A DNA stretch of 64,000 bases from CAIZGX01 sp964430305 (GTDB taxonomy: Bacteria; Bacteroidota; Bacteroidia; Flavobacteriales_D; Sanyastnellaceae). Where the stretch lies: positions 1-64,000 of the forward strand of contig CAYSEX010000001.1 of assembly GCA_964430305.1 (NCBI GenBank). The letters run 5' to 3'. How positions within the stretch are numbered: the stretch's first letter is position 1; each line of letters opens with the position of its first letter. A model generated the notes under the pieces. That model did no database searches. It saw only the letters and a program-made list of their open reading frames with translations, and had not been told where the DNA came from. The translations under genes and the position numbers were made by a program. This document shows, in pieces, positions 18,413 through 26,103 of this stretch.

Positions 18413-18441
18413 TTTGTCAACCTTCGAAGGCGTTAAATTCG
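18413..18441 (+). promoter_or_regulatory. sodB promoter with internal palindrome
   Basis: TTTG (18413..18416) and TAAATTCG (18434..18441) lie 17 bases apart and 12 bases before the ATG, close to the Bacteroidota promoter layout with a C in the -7 element. The perfect 10-base palindrome CCTTCGAAGG (18421..18430) sits between the two elements, where a repressor could bind. Confidence 0.5.
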
Positions 18442-18453
18442 CAAAAAAAAGTT

Positions 18454-19050
18454 ATGTCATTCGAACTACCACAACTACCATATGCTTACTCAGCATTAGA
18501 GCCTCATATTGACGCTCGCACTATGGAAATTCATCACAGCAAGCACCATGCAGCATACACCAATAACTTGAATGCAGCCATTGCTGGTACTGATTTAGAA
18601 GGAAAATCAATTGTTGAAGTTCTTCATGCTTGCATAGATATACCAGCCGTTCGTAATAACGGTGGAGGTTATTATAACCACAATCTTTTTTGGACGATTA
18701 TGTCTCCAACTGGTGGGCAATTGACCTCTACCATGGAAAGTGCAATCAATGAATCATTCGGATCATTCGATGGTTTCAAAGAAGCTTTTACAAAGGCTGC
18801 AACCACTCGTTTTGGATCTGGATGGGCATGGTTGTGTGTGAAAGATGGAAAGCTTGAAGTATGTTCAACAGCAAACCAAGATAATCCACTCATGCCAGGT
18901 ATTGGTTGTGGTGGAACACCTATCTTAGGTCTAGATGTTTGGGAACACGCATACTACTTGAATTATCAGAACCGCCGCCCAGACTATATAACGGCATTCT
19001 TCAATGTAATTAATTGGGAAGAAGTAGAGCGCTTATATCGAGCTGCTTGA
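18454..19050 (+). CDS. sodB: Iron/manganese superoxide dismutase
   Basis: The 198-residue enzyme converts superoxide to peroxide and oxygen. Metal ligands visible are H27 in MEIHHSKHH, H76 in GGGYYNHNLFW and the Asp/His pair in DVWEHAYY. GGGYYNHNLFW and STANQDNP are closer to manganese-type or cambialistic enzymes than to strict iron SODs, so metal choice is uncertain. No signal peptide, hence cytosolic. Its 3' end overlaps the end of the convergent lptB by 18 bases with no terminator. Confidence 0.95.
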   Translation: MSFELPQLPYAYSALEPHIDARTMEIHHSKHHAAYTNNLNAAIAGTDLEGKSIVEVLHACIDIPAVRNNGGGYYNHNLFWTIMSPTGGQLTSTMESAINESFGSFDGFKEAFTKAATTRFGSGWAWLCVKDGKLEVCSTANQDNPLMPGIGCGGTPILGLDVWEHAYYLNYQNRRPDYITAFFNVINWEEVERLYRAA

Positions 19051-19776
19051 TTTCTTTCTTAACTCGAAATTTTGACCGAGATATACCTTGCGAACCTGCT
19101 CATCTGAAGCAAGTTCCTCGGCAGTACCCGACTTCAGAATTTTTCCATCGTATAATAAGTAAGCCCTGTCCGTAATGGTCAGGGTTTCTTGTACGTTGTG
19201 GTCGGTAATCAAAATTCCAATATTCTTTTCTTTCAACTTCCAAACAATTCTTTGAATATCCTCAACAGCAATTGGGTCAACTCCTGCAAAGGGCTCATCG
19301 AGTAAAATAAATTTCGGATCAGTAGCCAAAGCGCGAGCTATCTCGGTTCTTCTTCTCTCACCTCCTGAAAGGTGATGCCCAACAAATTTTCTTTTTTCAG
19401 TTAATCCGAATTCGGTCAATAATTGCTCAAGTTTTTCTTTTTGCTGTGTTTTTGAAAGCTTGGTTAATTCCAATACCGATTTAATATTATCCTCTACAGA
19501 TAAGGAACGAAATACCGATGCTTCCTGTGGCAAATAGCCAACTCCGCGCTTCGCCCTTTGGTACATTGCCAAATTGGTAATCTCCTCTTCATCTAAAAGC
19601 ACACGGCCCGCATTGGGCTGTACTAAACCGGTAACCATATAAAAACTAGTGGTTTTACCAGCTCCATTTGGACCTAAAAGACCAACTATTTCACCTTGAT
19701 TCACTTCAAATGAAACGTCTTGAACAACAGTCCTTTTTCCGTATTGTTTTTTTATGTTCTCAGCTTTCAGTTGCAT
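19033..19776 (-). CDS. lptB: LPS export ABC transporter ATPase LptB
   Basis: The 247-residue ATPase powers lipopolysaccharide extraction from the inner membrane with LptFG. It shows Walker A GPNGAGKTT (35-43), signature LSGGERRR, Walker B FILLDEPFAGVDPIAVEDIQ and the H-loop ITDHNVQET. The FAGVDPIAVEDIQ stretch is specific to the LptB branch of ABC proteins. It is the last gene of esterase-rnhB-lptB; its end runs 18 bases into the 3' end of sodB. Transporter partners are not in the window. Confidence 0.93.
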   Translation of the reverse strand: MQLKAENIKKQYGKRTVVQDVSFEVNQGEIVGLLGPNGAGKTTSFYMVTGLVQPNAGRVLLDEEEITNLAMYQRAKRGVGYLPQEASVFRSLSVEDNIKSVLELTKLSKTQQKEKLEQLLTEFGLTEKRKFVGHHLSGGERRRTEIARALATDPKFILLDEPFAGVDPIAVEDIQRIVWKLKEKNIGILITDHNVQETLTITDRAYLLYDGKILKSGTAEELASDEQVRKVYLGQNFELRKKSSSSI

Positions 19777-19788
19777 TCGCTTGCGAAG

Positions 19789-20391
19789 TTAATCGAATCC
19801 GTCCATTTTCAGTTGTTTCGGTAATAGGGCGAAAGTCATGCGGTGATGTTCACACGCCCCATGCAATCGAATGGCTTCTCTGTGTGATTTTGTTGGATAT
19901 CCCATGTTTTTATTCCAACCATACACCGGAAATTGTTCATGCAATAAGCGCATGTGCTCGTCTCTGTGCGTTTTTGCCAACACCGAGGCTGCAGCTATGT
20001 TCATGAATCGAGCATCGCCTTTAATCATGCATGTATGATTGAAATTTTCAAGTTTATAGAATCGATTACCATCAACCAACAAGTGCCGTGGTTTCGGATT
20101 CAGTTGCAGCGCTGCACGTTGCATTCCTGTAATTGAGGCGCGAAGTATGTTCAACTCATCTATTTCCGTAGGAGTCAAAAATTGAACATTCCATGCTAAA
20201 GCTTCTTTTTCTATTATCTCTCGCAAGATATTTCTATTCTTCTCAGACATCTGTTTCGAGTCATTCAAAAGTGGATTTGAAAAACCCTCGGGTAATATTA
20301 CCGCTGCTGCAACCACTGGCCCAGCAAGGCATCCACGTCCGGCTTCATCTAAACCAGCTTCGAGATGGGTTGTATGAAACGGAAGCATCAA
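19789..20391 (-). CDS. rnhB: Ribonuclease HII
   Basis: The 200-residue enzyme cleaves RNA in RNA-DNA hybrids and single ribonucleotides in DNA. The catalytic acids are visible: D15 and E16 in GLDEAGRGCLAGP, the aspartate in LLVDGNRF and the late one in AKTHRDEHM. YGWNKNMGYPTKSHREAI is the typical C-terminal stretch. Its ATG overlaps the stop of the esterase gene upstream by four bases and lptB follows after 12 bases. Confidence 0.95.
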   Translation of the reverse strand: MMLPFHTTHLEAGLDEAGRGCLAGPVVAAAVILPEGFSNPLLNDSKQMSEKNRNILREIIEKEALAWNVQFLTPTEIDELNILRASITGMQRAALQLNPKPRHLLVDGNRFYKLENFNHTCMIKGDARFMNIAAASVLAKTHRDEHMRLLHEQFPVYGWNKNMGYPTKSHREAIRLHGACEHHRMTFALLPKQLKMDGFD

Positions 20392-21422
20392 TTCCGAATG
20401 AATTTTTTTCTTGTTCCGTCGGAATACTCAACAATGAATAACCCTTTTGTTGTTTCATTCTTTTCAATTTCTCTTCCTTGAAAATCAAAATATCTTACAG
20501 GCCATGCTTTGGAGGGACTTAAATTTTCGAGATAAGCTGGCAAAGTGATACTCGAGAAAAAATTCCAAATCTCTTGACTTCCATCGAAATCTTGACACGT
20601 ATTACCCGTAACTGTTAACGGGGTTGTTCCAGGCCAAGTGTGTCCACCGCCTGTAATTTCAATATACCAATTGTCATGCTCATTGCAGTTGTTATAAATT
20701 GTTTTTGATGCTGTGCACAAGTCAAAAATGTTTGTGTTGGTTATGGGCTGCATATTTCCAACGGCAGAACAAGCGTTGTTCGCATTCCAAAAATTCAAGG
20801 TTTCACTTACACTAGATAACACCCCGAAGGTTGGGTATTGACCTGGTGAGCCATCAAATGGTACAACCAAATCTAAATTACCATGAACATGAAACGTTGG
20901 CACTGCTCGTGATGGATTCAAATTTTGCAACATTGCCTCAGTCATTGTGCCGGAAACAGACGCAACCGCAGCAAACCTATTTGACAATTGACCAGCTAAA
21001 GCGTAACTGAAAATGCCACCATTGGAAAATCCGCATGAGTATACCCGCGTTGGGTCTACAAGTTCTGTTGAAATCAAATACGATAACAAAGCATCAATAA
21101 ATCCAATATCATCTACATCTGTTGGGTCTTGCCAAGCGTTCCAATGATTAATTCCGTTTTGATCAGGCAAACCTTGAGGGTATACAACATAAAATTTTCC
21201 AACATCGGCTACATTATTCATCTCTGAATAAGTCATTTGAAAATTCATGTTGTTGGTATACCCATGGAAATTAAAAACAAGCGGTCGTAAACCACTAGGC
21301 ATATTTGGAGGTGTATATAAAATGTATGATCTCGATTGACCATTGAAATCAAAAGACACTTGTTGCTGACAAATTCCATTTATCGCGATAAAAAATGCGA
21401 AAAAGTAAGAGATGCTTTTCAT
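20388..21422 (-). CDS. Secreted PHB-depolymerase/feruloyl-esterase family hydrolase
   Basis: The ATG at 21422 is chosen because the longer frame (to 21452) would begin inside the tonB terminator hairpin and lacks a signal peptide at its start. The 344-residue product has a signal peptide ending GICQQ, an alpha/beta-hydrolase fold with oxyanion FHGY, nucleophile Ser in GFSNGG, acid Asp in HGNLDLVVPF and His in GGGHTWPG, as in the LpqC/PHB-depolymerase family. The last 50 residues (VRYFDFQGREI ... GLFIVEYSDG) resemble the second half of a T9SS sorting tail. The substrate is unknown: polyester, feruloylated glycan or another ester. Confidence 0.85.
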   Translation of the reverse strand: MKSISYFFAFFIAINGICQQQVSFDFNGQSRSYILYTPPNMPSGLRPLVFNFHGYTNNMNFQMTYSEMNNVADVGKFYVVYPQGLPDQNGINHWNAWQDPTDVDDIGFIDALLSYLISTELVDPTRVYSCGFSNGGIFSYALAGQLSNRFAAVASVSGTMTEAMLQNLNPSRAVPTFHVHGNLDLVVPFDGSPGQYPTFGVLSSVSETLNFWNANNACSAVGNMQPITNTNIFDLCTASKTIYNNCNEHDNWYIEITGGGHTWPGTTPLTVTGNTCQDFDGSQEIWNFFSSITLPAYLENLSPSKAWPVRYFDFQGREIEKNETTKGLFIVEYSDGTRKKFIRN

Positions 21423-21423
21423 G

Positions 21424-21461
21424 GTATAAAAATAAGAAAGGGCTATTATCATAGCCCTTTC
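21424..21461 (-). terminator. Intrinsic terminator after tonB
   Basis: The minus strand carries GAAAGGGCTAT, a GATA loop and ATAGCCCTTTC (perfect 11-bp stem, 21436..21461) followed by the T-rich TTATTTTTAT. It lies 17 bases after the tonB stop and ends just before the esterase ATG, so it should end the exbB-exbD-exbD-tonB transcript and separate it from the esterase genes. Confidence 0.9.
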
Positions 21462-21478
21462 AAGATATCAATTTCTTA

Positions 21479-22387
21479 TTACTGTTGCAGAGTAAAACGA
21501 ATTGGTAATCTTGTCCAAACACGAACGGCTCTACCGTTTTGTTTTCCAGGATTCCATTTGATTTTTGGTAAGACCTGTTTGCACACGCGTAACGCTTCCG
21601 CATCTAACATCTCTCCTCCATCAACTCCACGCTCAACATCAAAGTTTGAAGGTGTACCATCTGCTTCAACAACAAATCGAATGTACACAGTTCCTTCGAT
21701 ATTTTGCTGCTTTGCCCGCTCAGGATAACTTACATTCGAGTTAATCAGATTAAACAATTCGCCGTCTCCTCCAGGGAAAGAGGGCATCTCAGAAACGAAA
21801 GTAAATACTTCTTCTACCTTGTCGGTTTTGGTGTCTACCACGGTTTCTGTTTGAATAAAATCTGAAGGACCCATTGGACCATCTTCACCCTCGGTAGTTT
21901 CAGTTGAAATTTTTTCATCTTTCAACTTATCCGCTGAAGGCGGTGGAGTGTCCACGTTCTCCTCAATCACAATTGATGTAAATTGGATTTGTCTAACAGA
22001 CGGTGGTGGTGGTGGTGGCGGTGGTGGTGGCGGTGGTGGTGGCGGTGGTGGTTCATTTGGATCTGTTGGCGGTGGGGCCATCATTTCCTTCGACATTTCC
22101 ACCTTCTTCTCATTCTTTTCTTCTTCGTTATTCGCCAAGATAACTGGAGTTACCAATGCGGCTGTGGCAATGAATACGCCTGAAAATAGTGCAATCGCTA
22201 AGATTGCTCCATATGCCTTACGTATTCTATACGCACCGTATGCTTTTTGCTTTTGGTCAAAAACCATATCATTGCGATCCTCTGAAGAAATATTTCCCCA
22301 GCCGCGATCAGAACCGATGATTCCAATTACCAGCGCCGCAACGAAAATGTAAATTGCGTCTGTGTGGTTGTACAAGAAATCTAACAT
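21479..22387 (-). CDS. tonB: Energy transducer TonB with long polyproline spacer
   Basis: The 302-residue protein transmits proton-motive force to outer-membrane receptors. It has the Bacteroidota motif QKQKAYGAYRIRK (about 47-59), a membrane segment (about 60-86), a run of 17 prolines after NE (about 119-135) and a C-terminal TonB domain with FPGGDGELFNLINSNVSYPE and EGTVYIRFVVEADG. Unusually, another hydrophobic segment (residues 11-26, AIYIFVAALVIGIIG) precedes the motif. It is the last gene of an exbB-exbD-exbD-tonB operon and is followed by a strong terminator. Confidence 0.93.
   Translation of the reverse strand: MLDFLYNHTDAIYIFVAALVIGIIGSDRGWGNISSEDRNDMVFDQKQKAYGAYRIRKAYGAILAIALFSGVFIATAALVTPVILANNEEEKNEKKVEMSKEMMAPPPTDPNEPPPPPPPPPPPPPPPPPSVRQIQFTSIVIEENVDTPPPSADKLKDEKISTETTEGEDGPMGPSDFIQTETVVDTKTDKVEEVFTFVSEMPSFPGGDGELFNLINSNVSYPERAKQQNIEGTVYIRFVVEADGTPSNFDVERGVDGGEMLDAEALRVCKQVLPKIKWNPGKQNGRAVRVWTRLPIRFTLQQ
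22001..22051. repeat. 12-base tandem repeat encoding 17 prolines of TonB
   Basis: On the plus strand the 51 bases are CGG and TGG codon-sized units arranged mostly as CGG-TGG-TGG-TGG (12 bases), which read CCG/CCA proline codons on the minus strand. Loss or gain of a unit would change the spacer by four prolines without a frameshift. Confidence 0.9.
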
Positions 22388-22430
22388 AATTTTTAATTTT
22401 TTTAGTTGTACAGGTGTACAATTAAATGGT

Positions 22431-23069
22431 TCATTTCAATTTCATTCCCGCTAATTTGTCTGCTGGAACAAACAATTCCGCCTCTCTCTTCTCCATGTCC
22501 ATGATTGCACGCTTCTTCACGTTAGTAATGTTTAACTCATCAATAGCGTTTACAACATTCTTCCACTTGGTAGTTGGAAGCGTTTTCACTACTACGAACG
22601 GTGCTAAACTATCATTGGTGATATCAATGTAGGCCTTTTTGTATTGTTCCTCATTCATTTCACCTTTGTTTAATTTGTCCTTAATGACATTCACGCGTTC
22701 GTTGATTTTTCTATTGCGATCAAGTAATACAACGCGAAAACCGTCTTTCGAAAAATTGGTCTGGATAAGTTCCGTTGTGTCCTTTCTAAATTTCCCGTGG
22801 TAGTAGAAAATTTTGTCATCTGAATCACCTACCAAAAGGGTTGTGGCTAAGTCGTCATCAAGTTGGGTTTGATCATCCTTGTTTTCAACTTCTTTCGGAT
22901 ATACAATTTCTACTGTTTTTGGTTTGCTCAGCGATGTTGCCAAAATGAAAAAGGTCAATAGCAAGAAAGCCAAATCCACCATAGGTGTCATGTCCATTCT
23001 TACAGGACTCTTTTTGGGTCTTTTCTTACCACCTTTTTCGTGGCCACCACTTTCTATAATTTCTGCCAT
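22431..23069 (-). CDS. exbD: ExbD/TolR family proton-channel protein (second copy)
   Basis: The 212-residue protein has one membrane helix (about 30-48) carrying the proton-carrying aspartate in MVDLAFLLLTFFIL, preceded by the usual PVRMDMTPMVD. The periplasmic part is longer than in E. coli ExbD (141 residues). It follows another exbD gene after 24 bases and precedes tonB by 43 bases. Two different ExbD-like subunits in one operon suggest a hetero-oligomeric motor complex with ExbB. Confidence 0.92.
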   Translation of the reverse strand: MAEIIESGGHEKGGKKRPKKSPVRMDMTPMVDLAFLLLTFFILATSLSKPKTVEIVYPKEVENKDDQTQLDDDLATTLLVGDSDDKIFYYHGKFRKDTTELIQTNFSKDGFRVVLLDRNRKINERVNVIKDKLNKGEMNEEQYKKAYIDITNDSLAPFVVVKTLPTTKWKNVVNAIDELNITNVKKRAIMDMEKREAELFVPADKLAGMKLK

Positions 23070-23093
23070 ATCAATTCGAAGTGTTAAACATGT

Positions 23094-23747
23094 TTAGTTC
23101 GCTGATTTCAGACTCGTAACCATGTTGAATTGAAAAATTTGCTTTTCGCGAAAGACGTCAATCACGTCTTCCACTTTTTCGTAATCTGTTGCACCGTCTG
23201 CTTTGATTGCGTATCGGAGACCATCGTCTCCTCTGAGCTGTTCTCTGGAAATTCCTTTCCTTTCGGCATCAGCCATAAACGCTTCATAGCCACTCATTAC
23301 CCAATCTGCTAATTCATTGTTCAATGAATCGAGAGGAATACCAAGTGTTTGATCGTCATATGATTTTCGTTCTTTCTCATCACCATCAAGGTATTGAGCT
23401 AGGTTACCTAATGGCATTCCCATCATTCCCATTACTTCAAACTTTTTTGCCTGCTCCTCGGTGAATTTGTATTGAGGATATCGCTGCATCATAAGTTGAA
23501 GCATTTCTCTTCGAATTTCCTTTCCGGTTAAATCGAAGTAAACTCTCCCTTTCTCATCAACTGTAATTTGCATAACCTTTTCTGGCAACAGTATCTCACT
23601 TGTTGCTGCAGGCACTTGCACTACAACTGGCTCGTTCGGACGAAATTTCGCTGTAAGAATGAAGAAAGTAACCAACAAGAAACCCAAGTCCACCATTGGA
23701 GTCATGTCCAGACTGGGGGCACTTTTCGGTATCTTTAATTTCGGCAT
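23094..23747 (-). CDS. exbD: ExbD/TolR family proton-channel protein (first copy)
   Basis: The 217-residue protein has the ExbD start SAPSLDMTPMVDLGFLLVTF, with the key aspartate in the membrane helix (about 12-32), then a long periplasmic domain with KEIRREMLQLMMQRYPQYKF. It shares the MDMTPMVDL core with the downstream copy but differs over the rest, so it is not a recent duplicate. It lies 19 bases after exbB. Confidence 0.92.
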   Translation of the reverse strand: MPKLKIPKSAPSLDMTPMVDLGFLLVTFFILTAKFRPNEPVVVQVPAATSEILLPEKVMQITVDEKGRVYFDLTGKEIRREMLQLMMQRYPQYKFTEEQAKKFEVMGMMGMPLGNLAQYLDGDEKERKSYDDQTLGIPLDSLNNELADWVMSGYEAFMADAERKGISREQLRGDDGLRYAIKADGATDYEKVEDVIDVFREKQIFQFNMVTSLKSAN

Positions 23748-23766
23748 AATTTCTTAGTTGTATGAA

Positions 23767-24588
23767 TTAATGCTTTGAAGCGAACGTTTGAGCCACTGTG
23801 AAGTTTGCTTCATCCATTGCATAAGTCATAGCGTCAATACGCGTATTGAAGAAACTGTAAAGGATAATAGCAATTGCAGATGCCATGATACCTAAGAAGG
23901 TGTTGATCAAGGCTTCAGAGATACCTAAAGAAAGTGCAGTCGCATCAGGAGCGCCGGCAGTTGCCATTGCTTCGAAAGACGAAATCATACCTTTTACAGT
24001 ACCCAATAGACCAACCAATACACCCAAAGATCCACAAGTAGAGAGAATAACCAAATTCTTCGACAACATTGGTAATTCCAATGCAGTTGCCTCTTCTAGT
24101 TCTTGTTTAATTGCTGTAATTTTAGTTTCCTTGTCTAGTTCTGTATTCTCTTCCATTTCGCGGTACTTTAACAATCCCGCCTTCAAGACAGCAGCAACAG
24201 AACCTCTCTGCTTATCACAAGCAGCTAATGCTCCATTTACATCACCTCCTGCAAGCATTCCTTTTACGTTGCGTACGAATCCCGCAACGCTACCTTTACC
24301 CTTTGCCATCATGATGCTGATAAAACGCTCAATGAAGAATATCCATACAATTAAGTTAACTGCGATAAGCAATGGTACAATGAAACCCCCTTTGTGTACA
24401 GTTCCCAAAACGTTGTGTGGATGACCTTTGATTGGATCTCCCCCTTCGAAGTTGGCAGGATCACCTAACACAAAAGTGTATAGAGCCCAACCTACAACTA
24501 GGGCTAATGGAACGGCAATGTAAGGAAACACTGAACTGAAGTTGAATCCTCCTTTTGTTGGTTGCTTTGAACCGGCTTTCTTTGTCAT
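23767..24588 (-). CDS. exbB: ExbB/TolQ/MotA family proton channel
   Basis: The 273-residue inner-membrane protein has four hydrophobic segments (about 24-42, 70-90, 181-203 and 223-246). The conserved GSLGVLVGLLGTVKGMISSF and GISEALINTFLGIMASAIAI mark the channel helices. It forms the stator-like channel that powers TonB. It is the first gene of the exbB-exbD-exbD-tonB operon. A TATTTTCG -7 element lies 43 bases before the start. Confidence 0.94.
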   Translation of the reverse strand: MTKKAGSKQPTKGGFNFSSVFPYIAVPLALVVGWALYTFVLGDPANFEGGDPIKGHPHNVLGTVHKGGFIVPLLIAVNLIVWIFFIERFISIMMAKGKGSVAGFVRNVKGMLAGGDVNGALAACDKQRGSVAAVLKAGLLKYREMEENTELDKETKITAIKQELEEATALELPMLSKNLVILSTCGSLGVLVGLLGTVKGMISSFEAMATAGAPDATALSLGISEALINTFLGIMASAIAIILYSFFNTRIDAMTYAMDEANFTVAQTFASKH

Positions 24589-24787
24589 AACTGTAATGAT
24601 TGATTAAAGTTTCAATTTTATTTATGGGCAACGAAAATAATGAAGTTTGACTGAAAATCTGCATTCCCTGCTAAATCTTCATCATTTGCTAACATTACGA
24701 AGCAAACGAATTTCTTTGAATAGAGAAAATAATTTTCATAATCGAGAGGGTTTTTCACATTTTCGGAGAGAAAATACTCATAAACGG
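24589..24787. other. 199-base interval between ftsX and exbB
   Basis: It separates two minus-strand operons. Apart from the candidate exbB -7 element at 24632..24639 I see nothing I can support. A 92-codon minus-strand frame that starts inside ftsX (24618..24896) crosses it but has no recognisable domain and no start signal of its own. Confidence 0.6.
24632..24639 (-). promoter_or_regulatory. exbB operon -7 element TATTTTCG
   Basis: TATTTTCG on the minus strand fits the TAnnTTcG variant seen before several genes here, 43 bases before the exbB ATG. No clear -33 TTG is seen. Confidence 0.4.
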
Positions 24788-25654
24788 CTATACCAATTGG
24801 TCTTGTTTTGCTCGGATATATCGAGATACGGTCCAATTGCTGCTGAAAAGGTTCATACACACGCCCAATGTGGTTAACACACCTCCCAAAATCCAAAATC
24901 CATTCCCTTCAATTAATAGAATCACAATGTCTGATAGCTCTTCCTTATAAAGGAATAAAATTCCAGAAATGCTTGTCCAAGCAATCAATGCGGATAACAA
25001 ACCATTCTTTATCCCATCCAACAAGAATGGTTTCTTAATGAATCGAGGGGTTGCGCCAACCAATTGCATGCTGCGAATGATATAGCGTTGACTAGAAACC
25101 GCTAGTTCAACAGTATTCATAATTAAAAACACAGCAATAATTAAGAAAACGAACGCAATGGCCCCGAGTATGAGGCTCCATTTCCGAATGTTTTCATTAA
25201 CTTCCTGCAATAAGTTTTTTTGGTAAACAACCTCTTTTACTGAAGAGTCCTTTTTAATTTCATTCACAAAAGATTCTATTTTCTGAGGCTCAGCAAACTC
25301 AGGTTTTACTTGGGCATCCAGGGTAGGGGGAATAGGATTTGACCCAATGATTTGAACAAAATCTTCTCCTATTTCTTCTGCGTATGCCTTGGCACCATCT
25401 TCAGCTGAGGTGAATTGAACGGAACTAATAACCTCATTGCTTTCAAGTTTTTTTTGAACATCTAAAATCTGTGCGGGTGTCAAATCTGATTTCAGCATTA
25501 CCTGAACGGTGAATTGACTTTGAACATGCTCCGTAAATTGCTTTGCCACCAGGAAAAACAGGCAAATGATGCCTACCATAAGTAGCACCAATGCTGACCC
25601 CATGACTACTGAGATTCGTGACCCTCTACTAGCTGACGTTCGAATGAGCTGCAT
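24788..25654 (-). CDS. ftsX: Cell-division protein FtsX
   Basis: The 288-residue permease-like protein has four membrane segments: one N-terminal (about 17-38) and three C-terminal (about 165-187, 218-240 and 253-272), with a periplasmic domain between (VQVMLKSDLTPAQILDVQKK). MQLVGATPRFIKKPFLLDG is the family signature between the last helices. FtsX with FtsE controls peptidoglycan hydrolases at division; ftsE is not adjacent. Its ATG overlaps the slyD stop by one base. Confidence 0.92.
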   Translation of the reverse strand: MQLIRTSASRGSRISVVMGSALVLLMVGIICLFFLVAKQFTEHVQSQFTVQVMLKSDLTPAQILDVQKKLESNEVISSVQFTSAEDGAKAYAEEIGEDFVQIIGSNPIPPTLDAQVKPEFAEPQKIESFVNEIKKDSSVKEVVYQKNLLQEVNENIRKWSLILGAIAFVFLIIAVFLIMNTVELAVSSQRYIIRSMQLVGATPRFIKKPFLLDGIKNGLLSALIAWTSISGILFLYKEELSDIVILLIEGNGFWILGGVLTTLGVCMNLFSSNWTVSRYIRAKQDQLV

Positions 25655-26103
25655 TATTCAGATACAGAAACAACCTCTCCTTTGAAAAACAAGTTCTCCC
25701 CTGCCAATGGGTGATTAAAATCTATAACTATAGTATTCAATTTAACTTCTTCCACAACTCCTTGAACCTGATATCCTTCAGGGGTCTGCATTGGAATTAC
25801 TTCACCCACTGCAAATAACTCATCATCCCACTCACCATCATCTCCAATGAATTCACTTTTCGGAAATTCCATGAAGTATTCCTCTTGCTCTTCACCGTAC
25901 GCTTCAGCACAAGGAATAGCAATTTCAAACGTATCACCCGCTTTTAATCCTTCCAATCCTTTTTCGAATCCTTCAATCATTTGATCCTCTTTGAAAGTAA
26001 AGCTCATTGGGCCGTGTTCTTTTGTAGACTCCACCAATTCTCCGGCAGCATTATCGATATGCAATTCATAATGAACTGCTACTTTTTTTCCTTTTGTAAT
26101 CAT
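25654..26103 (-). CDS. slyD: SlyD-like FKBP peptidyl-prolyl isomerase
   Basis: The 149-residue protein has the FKBP core split by an insert-in-flap chaperone domain (about 68-125), the SlyD layout: KKVAVHYELHID, MIEGFEKGLEGLKAGD, AEAYGEEQEEYF, then NTIVIDFNHPLAGENLFF. It isomerises proline bonds and acts as a folding chaperone in the cytosol. It lacks the histidine-rich metal tail of E. coli SlyD. It overlaps the upstream lytic transglycosylase gene by four bases and ftsX by one. Confidence 0.92.
   Translation of the reverse strand: MITKGKKVAVHYELHIDNAAGELVESTKEHGPMSFTFKEDQMIEGFEKGLEGLKAGDTFEIAIPCAEAYGEEQEEYFMEFPKSEFIGDDGEWDDELFAVGEVIPMQTPEGYQVQGVVEEVKLNTIVIDFNHPLAGENLFFKGEVVSVSE

Noticed and set aside
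21423..21452. Upstream ATG of the esterase
   Set aside because: Its first codons lie in the tonB terminator hairpin and the signal peptide starts at the next ATG.
21948..22352. Plus-strand frame coding a long glycine run
   Set aside because: It is the antisense of the tonB polyproline repeat; it has no other recognisable feature.
24618..24896. 92-residue minus-strand frame at the end of ftsX
   Set aside because: It begins inside ftsX in another frame, has no known domain, no signal peptide and overlaps the presumed exbB promoter.
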